Below are positions 34,960 to 45,819 of a stretch of 64,000 nucleotides of DNA, one piece after another. This stretch comes from Amphibalanus amphitrite. Lineage: Eukaryota; Arthropoda; Thecostraca; Balanomorpha; Balanidae. The stretch spans positions 186,001 through 250,000 of the forward strand of contig NW_024881697.1 of the NCBI RefSeq assembly GCF_019059575.1, given 5' to 3'. The translations under genes were made by a program, and so were the position numbers. How positions within the stretch are numbered: the first letter of the stretch is position 1; every line of letters starts with the position of its first letter. The notes below the pieces were generated by a model. That model searched no databases. It was given only the letters and a program-made list of their open reading frames with translations, and had not been told where the DNA came from.

Positions 34960-36299
34960 ATAAACAGTAGGGTTGTTCAAAAAAACCGAATTTTGGAAAA
35001 GTATACGGGCTCATGGCTCATGTGGTGAGGTATTCTTTTCTGAGTCCAACGATGCCCTTTTTTCCGAAAAATATTGACTGCTTCATGCTTCCCAAACGGC
35101 TTGAAGAGGACCATGTCACGCCCGGCGACCGGCCGGTGTCAATAAGGGCGAGAATTCGCCGCCGCGCGCGGGCGGAAGCGCCTTATCGGCACCGCGCGCC
35201 ACGACATATACCGGGCGGCCGGCCGGCCGGTGGGAGGGAGTGAATGCGCGGTCTTCTTTCACATGATAGGGGTGCGCTAGCCCATATCAGTCCCACGCAC
35301 AAGGGGGAAAAGCTAAAAAAATTGAGCGCTCAAAAAATTGAGCGGGCCCCATTATGAAGGAATAGGCGAAACGATGGTATTTTACAATGCCTTTAGCGTC
35401 ACACTACGGCAAATATCGTATCCAAATAAGGTATCAATGGCAAGAGAGAGGAACAAGGTTTCTTCTCGAACACTCGCCGTGATAATTTATATCGGTGTTT
35501 TTGGAAAGAAAATGCCCTAAAGACGCTCAACTTTTTGAGCGCCACTTGTCGTTCGGGACCGCGATACTCAATAAATTGAGCGCCACGACAGACGACAGTC
35601 AGCTGGCGCTAAAAAAATTGAGTGCCGGCCAGCATCTACACTCAATTTTTTGAGCGTTCTCCGTGACAGGTGAAGCCGGTACTGGCTGCCATTTTTGATG
35701 TTATGTTCGTTGAAATACGTTAAACTGAGTTGAAACAGAAATGCAGGAAGTTGAATGCTACGTGGCACCTAAACTTTTCACAAACCCATGGCATCATGTC
35801 ACATTTTCCGCTAGTAGTTTTATCGGTCTTTCGGATTCGGCACACCTCAAATAATTATACAAGGCTTGAATAATCCGTATGAATACTGTATTTGATATTC
35901 TCTGACTGTACTGGGAGAAGGGAATACGTGAATACAGAGATATCCACCCACCCTTGAATATTGGAGAATTATAGCAGGAAAAACTGTATCGCCACGGTTA
36001 CAACTTACAAGGCCATCGGCCGCAAACAAACAAAATACTATACAATGTGGGTTAGATTCACAAACATCATCAAGTGTGGAACACAGAGACGAGCAAAACA
36101 ACATCACATTATCGCATGCCAGCCCGACCACATTGGAACCGGGTGACCTGCGACCGGAACCTGCGTCTTGCCAGCATACATCACAAAAGCAGGAGGCAGT
36201 GTCGTACCGCTTTGATCCAAAATATGCCATATAACAAATGATATAAACGACCTAAGCTCGGACTAAGCTAATTATTATCAAATCCTTAACATGTAAAGG

Positions 36300-36820
36300 A
36301 CGAATGGAAACATCGAGTCTCAGACCAGCAGTAGCAACGATCACAGTAGCAACATCACAAAGAACACGCGGCATTATCAGACAGCCGTTTTGTTATCGGG
36401 CTACAGGCGGCGACGGCGTGGTTGCAGACCAGCTGCGAGGTAGCGGCGTGCGGGCAAAAGGCGCGGGCACACCTCCATGTGGCCGTGCAGACAGTGCGCG
36501 GTCGGCGTCGCATAGTGGGCGGCATCGGGCTGTCCCGGGCCGTCGAAGCCGCACAGGTTGTCGGCGCATGTGGGCGCGCGCGGTCACCACGGCCAGCTGC
36601 TCACCGCCAGCACAGACTGCGCAGCGTCGCCGCTCCGCCGGCCAGAACACGCAGACAACCCTTCTTGCAGTCGCACAACACGTCGCCAAACTCATTCACC
36701 TGCTCCACCATGTTGTTGATGTCACCGAGTCGTTCGAGTTGTGGCTCGTGCCGTCGAGCATGACCTGCCCGATCGGACACGGGTCAGCGGCTTCTGCTCC
36801 AGCGAAGTCTTCATCTTAGT
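36300..36820. other. GC-rich island in the Tc1/mariner-like element
   Basis: The part 36410-36800 is much richer in GC than its AT-rich surroundings. The minus strand shows short cysteine-containing peptides in shifting frames (for example DVLCDCKKGC), which could be a decayed captured exon. No frame is convincingly coding and I assign no function. Confidence 0.3.
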
Positions 36821-38277
36821 GACGTCTTGCTGATCTCCACAAAGGCTGAGCAGATGACCTTACCCACAGAGACGGCCGACGTCCTCGCCAGCGACCGCTT
36901 GGTTGTGCAGACCTGCCAGAAAAAGAAAAGCTGTTTGGTGATCTCAAACGATTTTTTTCTTTATGCAGTGGAACAAAACGGAAAATATGTCATACAACAG
37001 GAACTAAAAAAAAGATGCAGCCTAGGTCGTCTAAGAAATGGGTGCAACATTGATAAAATTCTTCATTGAATGAATTCTGCAAATGCTTTTGATAAAATGT
37101 GTGGTGATTATATGGAGACCACTTTACTATAAAATTGCTCAGGATTCCCTATCTGGACCTGTCAAAAAATCCTGACTGCACACCAACAATGAGCATTAAA
37201 TCCAAAACCTCTACCAGGTACCTAGGGATAATTAAATTCTGATTCAGGAAAATATTTCACATCATACAAATAAAAACCTTTACTATATTGAAACTGAAAA
37301 TGTGATGCTGATCCAGTGACCTAGGGGTCTCAAAGTATAATAATGAATTAATCGATTATAAATTTGGTGGTGACTGCCGACTGGCGTCTGGCGGCCTAGA
37401 CCTTGAGGCTTGAAAGTGGCCTTCCTTTTCCGTTGACTCCGATCCTCCAGATGGAAATGATATAAAGGATCATTTTTATCTTATTTCATATGAGCGAGCC
37501 AGTCAGCAAAGTGGCTATCCTGTTTCAGCATTCACCCACACAATAGTTGACTGTCAGTCTGTCATGCTGTCAGTGTTGTGAAGTAATGAAGGAGTTGAGT
37601 TTTGTTGATTATAAATTGTGATGTTATGTAAAGGACTGGAAAATGAATGTGAAAACTATGGAAACATATTGGCAGAGTATTGTCACTTACTATCAGGACA
37701 TATGGATAGAGAATACATTCAAATTAATAAGAAATGCCAAATATCAAGGTACTCAATCACTGATAGCAGTGGACTATCATATGTTTTAATGTCAATTATA
37801 TGAAAGTTAAGACTGAAACTACCTTTTACCTCATCATAACTAATGAAAAATTGTGTGAAGAAAACATTCACAGCCTCTTTGAAGCACTTAGACCACTAAA
37901 AAACAAAAATTTTCACGTAAATATGTTGTGTCTCCTTCCTTCAAAACATCATATCGGATGGCGCCACTTTCGTCGACAGTTACCTATCTGCACGCAAATC
38001 GAGGAAAACGTGAATTGATTGACGTTTACGTGTTTCCAAATTTAAAATCACAGCATATTCAAACTTTTCAGTGTACCTTTTAACATCTAAGTACAACTAA
38101 AACGATAAAAACTTACCCTCAACACAAGGACGACGACAACCACGCGACCGGAGACGTCGCGACGAAATAAACAAACGGCGCCGCCAAATGAAAAATATTC
38201 TCCGATATGGGTAATGTGAAATTGAATCGCAATCATTTTGGGTAGTATTAAAAATGCTCTTTCCAACAGAACCCTAG
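36821..38277. other. AT-rich interior of the Tc1/mariner-like element
   Basis: No gene or terminal repeat seen between the GC-rich island and the pogo element. Open frames are under 82 codons and of low complexity. Confidence 0.45.
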
Positions 38278-38977
38278 TAGGGGAAAGTGGGGTAAGACGG
38301 GCAGGGTAGGAAAGACGGGCACCGGCCCTCTAGCCTAAACCCGTGGCGCCACCTATGACAGCTTGCGTCGACTAACTCGCCCGACGCTCTTTTCTTGGCC
38401 GGCGAAGGCACGGGTACGTATTGTCCGTCGTATTTGAAATATTATGGAAAAACTAAAAACGTATGTTGCACTCTAAGAGTAAAAATATTATATCGTAACG
38501 TTTTCTGACTCTATTGCTGGATTGTTTTTGATGAAACTGTTATGCCAGCTTTGTTATCAGATCTGATGTTACTGTGTATGTTCGCGAATTAATCCGTCAA
38601 TATGGCGCCCGAAGGCTGCGTGTTTTTGTTGTCGGCGACGAAATGGGGTAAGACGGGCAAAATATAAAAAATTGCCCGTCTTACCCCAGTCACTATTTTG
38701 ATCAAGAAATTGTTTTGTAGTGCATTTGGCCAAATTGCTGGCTGTTTTAGCCAGGTCTAAAATCTCGAGCATCAACCAGAGCGTGCCTTGAGAGAGCATG
38801 AAGGCCGATGTCAACGTCGAGGTCAAATTAGGTCACCGTAATTAGCCTTCTTTGATGCGTCGCTCTCATGGCTGATAGCCACCCCCCTCTCCAGCCCCCC
38901 CAAGCGATACCCCTGACCACACCCCACCCTCCCCTACCCTCAACCCCTCTTAATTGGCACGCCGCCACAAAATTGCT

Positions 38978-39190
38978 GAGAACATGAACTTCAGAATCGG
39001 AACAGTTTGTGAACTTTTGGTAATCTACAGTTCAAAGTTCAATTGACATTGCTTCAGTTCAGTTCAGTTCACTGCCTCCGATTCGCTTTGAAAGTTCAGT
39101 TCAGTTCAATCTGTTCCCGCAAGAGCCAAAGTTCAGTTCAATTCATTTCGTAGTTCACATAGTTCAGTTCAGTTCACCGAAAAGTTCGTA
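38978..39190. repeat. GTTCA pentamer array
   Basis: GTTCA/AGTTCA pentamers in near-perfect runs (for example around 39055-39072 and 39163-39178), with complementary TGAAC near 38986, fill about 200 bp. The ends are not defined. It lies in the upstream part of the pogo element. Confidence 0.6.
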
Positions 39191-39224
39191 GAAAATAGAG
39201 GGCCACTCATGTCCTTCGGGGGTC

Positions 39225-39345
39225 GGAAACCGGAGTCGAATTCGGAGTCGGCCGGAGTCGGAGTCGATTTTTTCTCAAGCCGGAGTCGGAGTCAGAGTCG
39301 TTGGGAGTCGGAGTCGATTTTTTCTCAAGCTGGAGTCGGAGTTAT
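39225..39345 (+). repeat. GGAGTC repeat fragment
   Basis: Repeated GGAGTCGGAGTCGATTTTTT units resemble the hAT-like MITE at 24394-24694, but the CAGGGCTGCGG ends are missing. Confidence 0.55.
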
Positions 39346-39535
39346 AGATGCGATATACCTACTTGTTTTCGTGAGACATGAGGGATCAAATTTAAATACA
39401 AAATACAATAAGGCGAGCGGACAAATGTCCTAGCTCACCTGCAGGGAGTACAGGGACGATTGTCCTTGTGTCCCTCTCTCGGCTACCTGGTACCTACCTT
39501 GGGACGTCGCTGACGGGGGTCGGTGTTGTCCTTAA

Positions 39536-40483
39536 CCCTCGCCCATGTAGGGGGGGGGGGGTTGGTGCAACCCCCCCCCAGAGGTTTTTCGGAAATAGTG
39601 CAAAAACGGCGGCGCGCAGCGCCGCCAAATTTTGGGTACCTTATGGGGCAAACCTTGCGCACCTTTTGGTAAAAAAAAATTGACCAGGTCATGTCAGGTC
39701 ACGGAGTTATGACGTCACAAAGGGAACAGCCTCCGGCCGGATTTTCACAAACTGAGTGCCAACACCCGAGGTTTCCTGCCGGTGGTACGGACATCGGTTG
39801 ATGGATCGTGATGAAACTTCCCATGCATGTTGGGGCAAGTATTGGCCATCGTGTGGTGCAAGAAACTTGACCGGGTCAGGTCAGGTCACGGAGCTATGAC
39901 GTCACAAGAGGAACAGCGTCCGGTGCTATTTCTGGCAAGTGCCGGTAGCTCTATATTGCTAATTCTGGTCACCTCAATGGGAATATGCAGCAATATTAGC
40001 TTCTATAGGGAGCAAATGGACCTCCCAAATCCAAAAATACAATCAGATTTCAAAAATTTAAATTTTGATTTTTCGAATTTCTGCCGCCGACTGTGACATT
40101 GCCGACTTCCGGTGCTCCCAACGCGCCATTTTTAGAGCTAGGATAACGAAATACATACCAAACGATAGAGAATTGATCAAGGAACACGATAGTGAAGGTT
40201 TCAAGTCAACATCTCTCACCGTTTTGCCGCAATCGCCGCGGAAAATTGAAAAAGTTCGATTTTCGGAAAATTTGACCTTTGACCGGTCAAAAGTAGGTCA
40301 AATGTTGACCTAGGACCAAAAAATATACCACCAATCGCGAGATCTCGGCGAGAGCAATCCGTTGGTCTTTTCCGCTAAGCTCTACGACGCTCCGTTTTCA
40401 AACGCCAAGGGGGGGGGGGTCGCACCAACCCCCCCCCCCCCCTGCATGGGCGAAGGTGGCAGATCGGCGTTTACGGGCGAGGG
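39536..40483 (+). mobile_element. TTAA hairpin MITE nested in the pogo element
   Basis: TTAA at 39532-39535 and 40484-40487 flanks 948 bp with ends CCCTCGCCCATGTAGG and CGGGCGAGGG. The hairpin core is GGTTGGTGCAACC on the left, and a second hairpin (GGCGGCGC, GCGCCGCC) lies at about 39608-39627. The interior has TGACGTCA and AGGTCA sites. This is the innermost level of the nest. Confidence 0.88.
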
Positions 40484-40721
40484 TTAAGCTTTCCTTTTTT
40501 ACTAGAGCTACATAGACTCATAGAGCTACATAGACTCATACATAGAGCTCTGACAGCCCGAGCCGAGTTTCCCGCTCCTTGTCGATAATTGACTTTGCCA
40601 CTTAACCTTCCCTTCCCGCTCTCCCCTGGCTTTCTTCCCACCCTAGGCTGTCCCTCTCGTCTGCTACCTGTCACTTACCTTGCCGGAGTGTTCCTATCAT
40701 TCGTTTCCTAAAATACCTGCT

Positions 40722-40736
40722 CTCCTTTCCTCAGAT
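40722..40736 (+). promoter_or_regulatory. Probable 3' splice acceptor before the transposase start
   Basis: CTCTCCTTTCCTCAG is a pyrimidine tract ending in CAG, 8 bases before the ATG at 40744. It suggests a 5' UTR intron; no donor was identified. Confidence 0.4.
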
Positions 40737-40743
40737 ACTTACC

Positions 40744-42885
40744 ATGCCTCGATCGTACACGAGAAAAACGTCAAGAGGTCAGTGGACGAGGGCGGCGATG
40801 TATGCCGCGTTGGAGGACGTCCAACAAGGGAAGTCAACTCTAAAGGCTTCTAAGGACCACGGTGTCCCTCGAAGCTCCCTGCAGCGCCGACTGTCGGGAC
40901 AGTGTCCACTGAAGGCGCCACTGGGGCCACGTAAGCCGGTCTTCACCCCACAGCAAGAGCGCCAACTGAAAAATCATATCATCGAGATGGAAAGGATGTT
41001 CTTTGGATTGACACAGACGGATGCTCGCCGACTCGCGTTTCAGTACGCGGAAAAGAACAGGCTGAACCACAGGTTCAAGAACGGCATCGCCGGAAAAGAC
41101 TGGCTAATAAGCTTTTTGAAACGCAACAAGGACTTGTCGCTGAGAACCCCCGAGGCGACCTCAGCGGCACGCGCGAAGGGGTTCAACAAGGAAGTGGTGT
41201 CGAAGTTTTTTGACATCCTGGTGGAGGCCGGCAAGAGCGTGAAGGGGCCACACGTCGTCTACAATGTAGATGAAACAGGAATCACGACAGTGCAAAGCAA
41301 GCCAAGCAGAGTGCTGGCGCAGAAGGGAAGGAAGCAAGTCGGAAGCTTGACGTCAGCAGAACGTGGGGAGCTGACGACAGCGGTCGTTTGTATGTCGGCA
41401 GTCGGCAACTTTGTTCCGCCGATGATGATCTTGCCGAGGGCCAGAGTGAACAAGAACCTTGAGGAAGGCGCACCACCCGGGACCGTATTCGAATACCATC
41501 CATCGGGCTGGATGCAGACCGACATCTTCACCCGCTGGTTCCAGCACTTCATCCGCCACGCAAAGCCCAGCGCGGAAGAACCAGCACTGCTCATACTGGA
41601 TGGACATATGACGCACACCAGAAATCTGGATGTGATCGAGATGGCCAGGGCCAACCATGTCACCATCGTGGTCATCCCACCTCACACGAGCCACCGCCTT
41701 CAGCCGCTGGATGTGGGCTTCATGAAGCCTCTGAACACCTTCTACGTCCAAGCCATCGAAAAGTTCTTGAGGCAGAACCCGGGCCGAGTGGTCACGCTGT
41801 ACCAAATCGCCCGACTGTTCGGCGAGGCCTACCTGAAGGCAGCAACCCCGGCAACGGCGATCAACGCATTCAAAAAATGCGGCATCTTCCCCATCGACAT
41901 GGACGTATTCGCTGAAGAAGACTTCAGCCCGTCTGACGTGACGCATCCGGTGCGTCCGTCAACACTCGCCGCAGAAGAGGAGGCATCGAGTCTTTTGGAC
42001 GAGCCGACAGCCGGGCCATCCGGTCTCCAGGCCAGCGAGACGACAGCCGGGCCATCCGGTCTCCAGGCCAGCGAGCCGACAGCCGGGCCATCCGGTCTCC
42101 AGGCCAGCGAGCCGACAGCCGGGCCATCCGGTCTCCAGGCCAGCGAGCCGACAGCCGGGCCATCCGGTCTCCAGCCCAGCGAGACGACAGCCGGGCCATC
42201 CGGTCTCCAGGCCAGCGAGCCGACAGCCGGGCCATCCGGTCTCCAGGCCAGCGAGCCGACAGCCGGGCCATCCGGTCTCCAGGCCAGCGAGACGACAGCC
42301 GGGCCATCCGGTCTCCAGGCCAGCGAGACGACAGCCGGGCCATCCGGTCTCCAGGCCAGCGAGCCGACAGCCGGGCCATCCGGTCTCCAGGCCAGCGAGA
42401 CGACAGCCGGGCCATCCGGTCTCCAGCCCAGCGAGACGACAGCCGGGCCATCCGGTCTCCAGGCCAGCGAGACGACAGCCGGCACTACCTCGGAGATCCG
42501 CCCGTGCGATATACTGCCACTACCTCGGGCAAATCTGCCGGCAACCTCTGCTGGTGCCAGAAGACGGACCACCCCGGTAGCTGGGCCAGCTATATTAACC
42601 AGTTCGCCTGTCAAAAGGGCCCTGGAGAACAGCCTGACGAAACGGAAGCCCACACAAAGCAAGAAGAAGAGGACCAAAGCTTGCCGAAAGGGGAGCGGAA
42701 AGGAGCGAGGAGCCTGCGCTGCTGAAGCCGTTGTTCCCTGTTTGTACTGTGGCGAGTCCTTTGGTGACTCAGTAGCGGGCGAGGGGTGGGCATGCTGCAC
42801 TTGTTGCAAAAAGTGGGCCCATGATGAATGCGCTGGACTGGATGACAACGATGCCAACTACGTGTGTGAGTTCTGTGCTCCGTAA
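40744..42885 (+). CDS. Pogo-type transposase with C-terminal PHD-like finger
   Basis: The 713-residue frame is intact. An N-terminal psq-type helix-turn-helix (about residues 5-50) and a CENP-B-type helix-turn-helix (about 65-135) would bind the element ends. The DDE_1 catalytic core carries D176 (NVDETG), D286 (LILDGH) and D323 (QPLDVG), the aspartate triad of the pogo group of Tc1/mariner. Residues about 420-576 are 13 copies of a 12-residue unit (TAGPSGLQ core). A basic stretch (about 625-660) precedes a C4HC3 PHD-like finger at about 665-712. Most pogo and Tigger proteins end soon after the core, so the repeats and finger are additions. The start has a good ACC-ATG context; the next upstream sequence is a likely splice acceptor. 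It would cut and paste the surrounding TA-flanked element in the nucleus. Confidence 0.93.
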   Translation: MPRSYTRKTSRGQWTRAAMYAALEDVQQGKSTLKASKDHGVPRSSLQRRLSGQCPLKAPLGPRKPVFTPQQERQLKNHIIEMERMFFGLTQTDARRLAFQYAEKNRLNHRFKNGIAGKDWLISFLKRNKDLSLRTPEATSAARAKGFNKEVVSKFFDILVEAGKSVKGPHVVYNVDETGITTVQSKPSRVLAQKGRKQVGSLTSAERGELTTAVVCMSAVGNFVPPMMILPRARVNKNLEEGAPPGTVFEYHPSGWMQTDIFTRWFQHFIRHAKPSAEEPALLILDGHMTHTRNLDVIEMARANHVTIVVIPPHTSHRLQPLDVGFMKPLNTFYVQAIEKFLRQNPGRVVTLYQIARLFGEAYLKAATPATAINAFKKCGIFPIDMDVFAEEDFSPSDVTHPVRPSTLAAEEEASSLLDEPTAGPSGLQASETTAGPSGLQASEPTAGPSGLQASEPTAGPSGLQASEPTAGPSGLQPSETTAGPSGLQASEPTAGPSGLQASEPTAGPSGLQASETTAGPSGLQASETTAGPSGLQASEPTAGPSGLQASETTAGPSGLQPSETTAGPSGLQASETTAGTTSEIRPCDILPLPRANLPATSAGARRRTTPVAGPAILTSSPVKRALENSLTKRKPTQSKKKRTKACRKGSGKERGACAAEAVVPCLYCGESFGDSVAGEGWACCTCCKKWAHDECAGLDDNDANYVCEFCAP
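42001..42480 (+). repeat. 36-bp tandem repeat in the transposase gene
   Basis: Thirteen full units of 36 bp with core ACAGCCGGGCCATCCGG differ only at a few positions (CCG/ACG and GCC/CCC variants). They keep frame and encode the EPTAGPSGLQAS-type repeats. Near identity suggests recent expansion or homogenisation. Confidence 0.95.
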
Positions 42886-43611
42886 AACATCAGTGTGGAC
42901 TGTGATTCACTGGCACTGCGCACAGCTCGGCGGAATGGCGCGCACGCGCGCGCGTTCATTGTGTGAAACCGACACCTTTGTCAACGTTTAGCTTAAATAA
43001 GTGTTCATGTTTTGGTTGGTGTGTTCAAGTTTTGCATCCGTTTGCCCGACTGTTGGGTTTTGAAATATATAGGCAGCTGCTGCTTTGTACTTGGTGTTTA
43101 GATAGGTGGAGGCGATTCTCCTATGGCTACTTAATTTCAATTTTCTGCAATAACTAGTAGACGGACACGTAGCGCCGCTGAACGCCATCACTGTGCACTG
43201 TGCAGCCGAAGCGGACACTTGACCCTCCCCCTTCCACGCCAGCGCGCTATCCCGACCCAGGCTAGGTCAGCTTATCGACCTTTCCAATGCCGAGTGAAAC
43301 ATTCACCATCGCAGATCGTACATTTTCCGAGCGGTAGCTCGCCGTGCGAAATACATAGTAAATAACATATTATGCCCGTCTTGCCCCCAGACAAAACCCG
43401 TCTTACCCTACCTAGTGGGGTAAGACGGGTTTTTGCAGTGTCTCGCTAAACATGTTATCATTTGAAAACTAATAGAGTTAGACCTTAGGTGTCAAAAGGG
43501 CAGCGAAAGAGAAATGTCTGAAGATGCCAGAGCCAAAGCGACAAAGCTATCAAAGCAATGACTTCAGAGATACAAGTCAACAAAACTAACATGCCCGTCA
43601 TACCCCACTTT
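42886..43611. other. Pogo element 3' region with subterminal repeats
   Basis: The untranslated 3' part has no canonical AATAAA that I can place. From about 43370 it holds three copies of the GTAAGACGGG motif (two inverted), ending at the terminal repeat. Confidence 0.6.
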
Positions 43612-44846
43612 CCCCTAAAAAGCGTGAATGGACAAAAAATAACTTTTATTTCGACATAAATATTGGCCTGTTTTTAAGTCATCCTGGTATGTCGTAAGAT
43701 TTCGACCTATAAATTGGTGTTCCCCCAATCATTGAAGCTTGAGCAGTGAAAAATATGAAAGCCTAATCTGTTTTGCATCATTAGTGATTCTCCTAGGGTG
43801 TTGCCATTTCTCCCTAGGTGTTGCGAGTTGCTTTTGCAAAACGTGTTCCTGAAACGGCTCAATTTTTTGAGCCCTCAGCATTACGCCTATGGGAGCCTCT
43901 GACGTCACACGCTCAATATTTTGAGCGCTCAATAATTTGAGCTTTTCCCCCTTGTGCGTGGGACTGATATTGTCGGAGCGGGAAGTTTCATTGCAGCATC
44001 GGTGCCTCTGCTGCGGTGTTCTGTGTCGATTGTTAAAAATAAGCCAAACAACTAATAATAAAAGACTCAACGCTTCTGGGTAACTCACTCGAAACATTCC
44101 GTTTACAGAATAGAGCTGGCTCCTTAGCATACCATATAGCTTTGTTTATTCATCAAGCTGCAAGCTCGGAGCAATAACACAGCTCTTTGCACTGCTGTTG
44201 ACAACATACATTGCATTTGGACGATGCCTCGCAGCCTAAATATGCTGCTGCGCAACTCTATGCGAAAATTTATGAAGGATAGGAGGAGCTGCAGCAGGCT
44301 GCAAGGACAGAATGTGGAGACCTCGCACAGTCATTGGCCCAAGTTTTGGGGCATGGCTCTGACCAGCATCGGCGTCACCAATGTCATGCAGATTCGTTGA
44401 AGTGAAATGCTGAAGCAACAGGATTGACGTTTGTTTTACTTAGATTAGCAGTTCGAAAGAAAAGATAACATGTCTGGGAATGACAGGGTGGCCGCCCTGA
44501 CAGTGTGACGAAATGAGAAGTGAGTAGAGACAATAGCGGAGTACACATACGAGTATAAGTCAATTGCGTCGCTCAATCCAGCAGCGGCACCGACAGCCCG
44601 GCCGTGCCTACCGGTGTCGTTCAAGACCCGAATCCAGAGCCGGCATTGAGCGCGACTCTGCCCCGAGACGTGACACATATCCCCGGCGTGTCATGACGGA
44701 CAGACTTATGCTTGCAACCTCGACTGTTTGGCGAATGACGATGGCAATGTTTACTTTTCCTATTTCTAATTAATAACGCATTTAACAGATATCTACGCAA
44801 TAAATGTATCGTGCTAATCGCAACACACCGACCTGGTTTTGTAGTA

Positions 44847-45819
44847 GGGTAAGGGCGGGTAAGAGTACGTGGGCGATAAGAGTACGCATAAGCTGTTTTG
44901 GTTGCTTAGCAACGCGGGCTTGTCGAGTTCATGAAGTGACATGAAGCCGCCAGTGCGTGCTTGTCACCAACGGAACGTGGGCGTTGAGCGGTGACGCTGT
45001 TGAGTTTAAGGCGATGAATATTATTTTCGAGCGTTATGATATTATTATGGTATGGTACAATAATTTTGATACTTGACAGTTGAGATAAGGTACATTTCCG
45101 TGATTGTTGTGGGAAACTTGTGAGGTTATCTGGGGAAATACTGTGCAGTGCAATATTCTGTTTGCGAAGTTTTGCACAACGTTTCGGGGTTGTTTTGTGC
45201 GCGAATTGCATGTACGGTAAGAGGACGCACTGTTCAGGAGGGTAAGAGTACGCAGAATTATACATTAAATCGAATATACAGAAATATGAAATTATTAATC
45301 TATCGCTCAATGACGTTTGTTTTGTAGGTATATCATCAATGGAGCACTGTGATGCAGATGCGTACCCGAAATTCTTCCAAATACGAGTTATTCTCCCTTT
45401 TGATTGTACATTTTTTTTTAAAGAAACACACGACATGATTATTTCCTGATTTATAGACTTCAAAGATTTATTTTATGTTTTTCTTTTTGGATACTAGAAT
45501 TAACTTAAATGCCTTCTGAGTTTGAAGTCAAGCATTTGGACAGTACAAGCTGCATAGGTGTGTGTTCATATGCTTGCGTACTCCACCCGCCTGGCGTGCG
45601 TACTCTTACACACCCCAGGCGGTAAGAGTACGCAACTGCAGCGGTTCAGAAAATGTCAGTTTTAGACCACTTCCATTTACGCTGAAGGATCGTTGCCCCA
45701 TGGGTTGATGGCTAATTCAATGAACTTTAATATTCCCTATTTGCGATTTCTTTCTTTCAAATATTAAACAAATGAGAGCAAGAAATCCATTAAGTGCGTA
45801 CTCTTATACGACTTCACCC
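44847..45819. mobile_element. TA-flanked MITE with GTAAGAGTACG repeats
   Basis: Ends GGGTAAGGGCGGGTAAGAG and CTTATACGACTTCACCC are inverted and flanked by TA (44845-44846, 45820-45821). The motif GGTAAGAGTACG recurs internally (about 44859, 45241, 45600 inverted, 45620, 45796 inverted). The layout copies that of the pogo element at 38280, with a related motif. No gene. Confidence 0.75.

Larger units (their letters stand above)
38280..43615 (+). mobile_element. Autonomous-looking pogo-type DNA transposon
   Basis: Inverted ends GGGGAAAGTGGGGTA are flanked by TA (38278-38279, 43616-43617). The motif GGGGTAAGACGGGC or its complement recurs near both ends (about 38289, 38644, 38682, 43376, 43408 and 43419), as expected for transposase-binding subterminal repeats. 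The element encodes one complete transposase (40744-42885). A MITE at 39536-40483 is nested upstream of the gene. Net length is about 4.4 kb. Confidence 0.9.
35287..43967. mobile_element. Tc1/mariner-like element with TTGAGC palindromes
   Basis: Ends TCAGTCCCACGCACAAGG and its complement are flanked by TA (35285-35286, 43968-43969). The empty site is present in the opposite arm of the fold-back element near 46572. Palindromes of the form GCTCAA(A/T)nTTGAGC cluster near both ends (35310-35655 and 43858-43942). About 3.3 kb remains after removing the pogo element. No transposase of its own was recognised. Confidence 0.75.

Noticed and set aside
41829-42857. 342-residue minus-strand frame opposite the transposase
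   Set aside because: It is the shadow of the 36-bp repeats and flanking coding DNA; the plus strand encodes a coherent transposase with catalytic residues.
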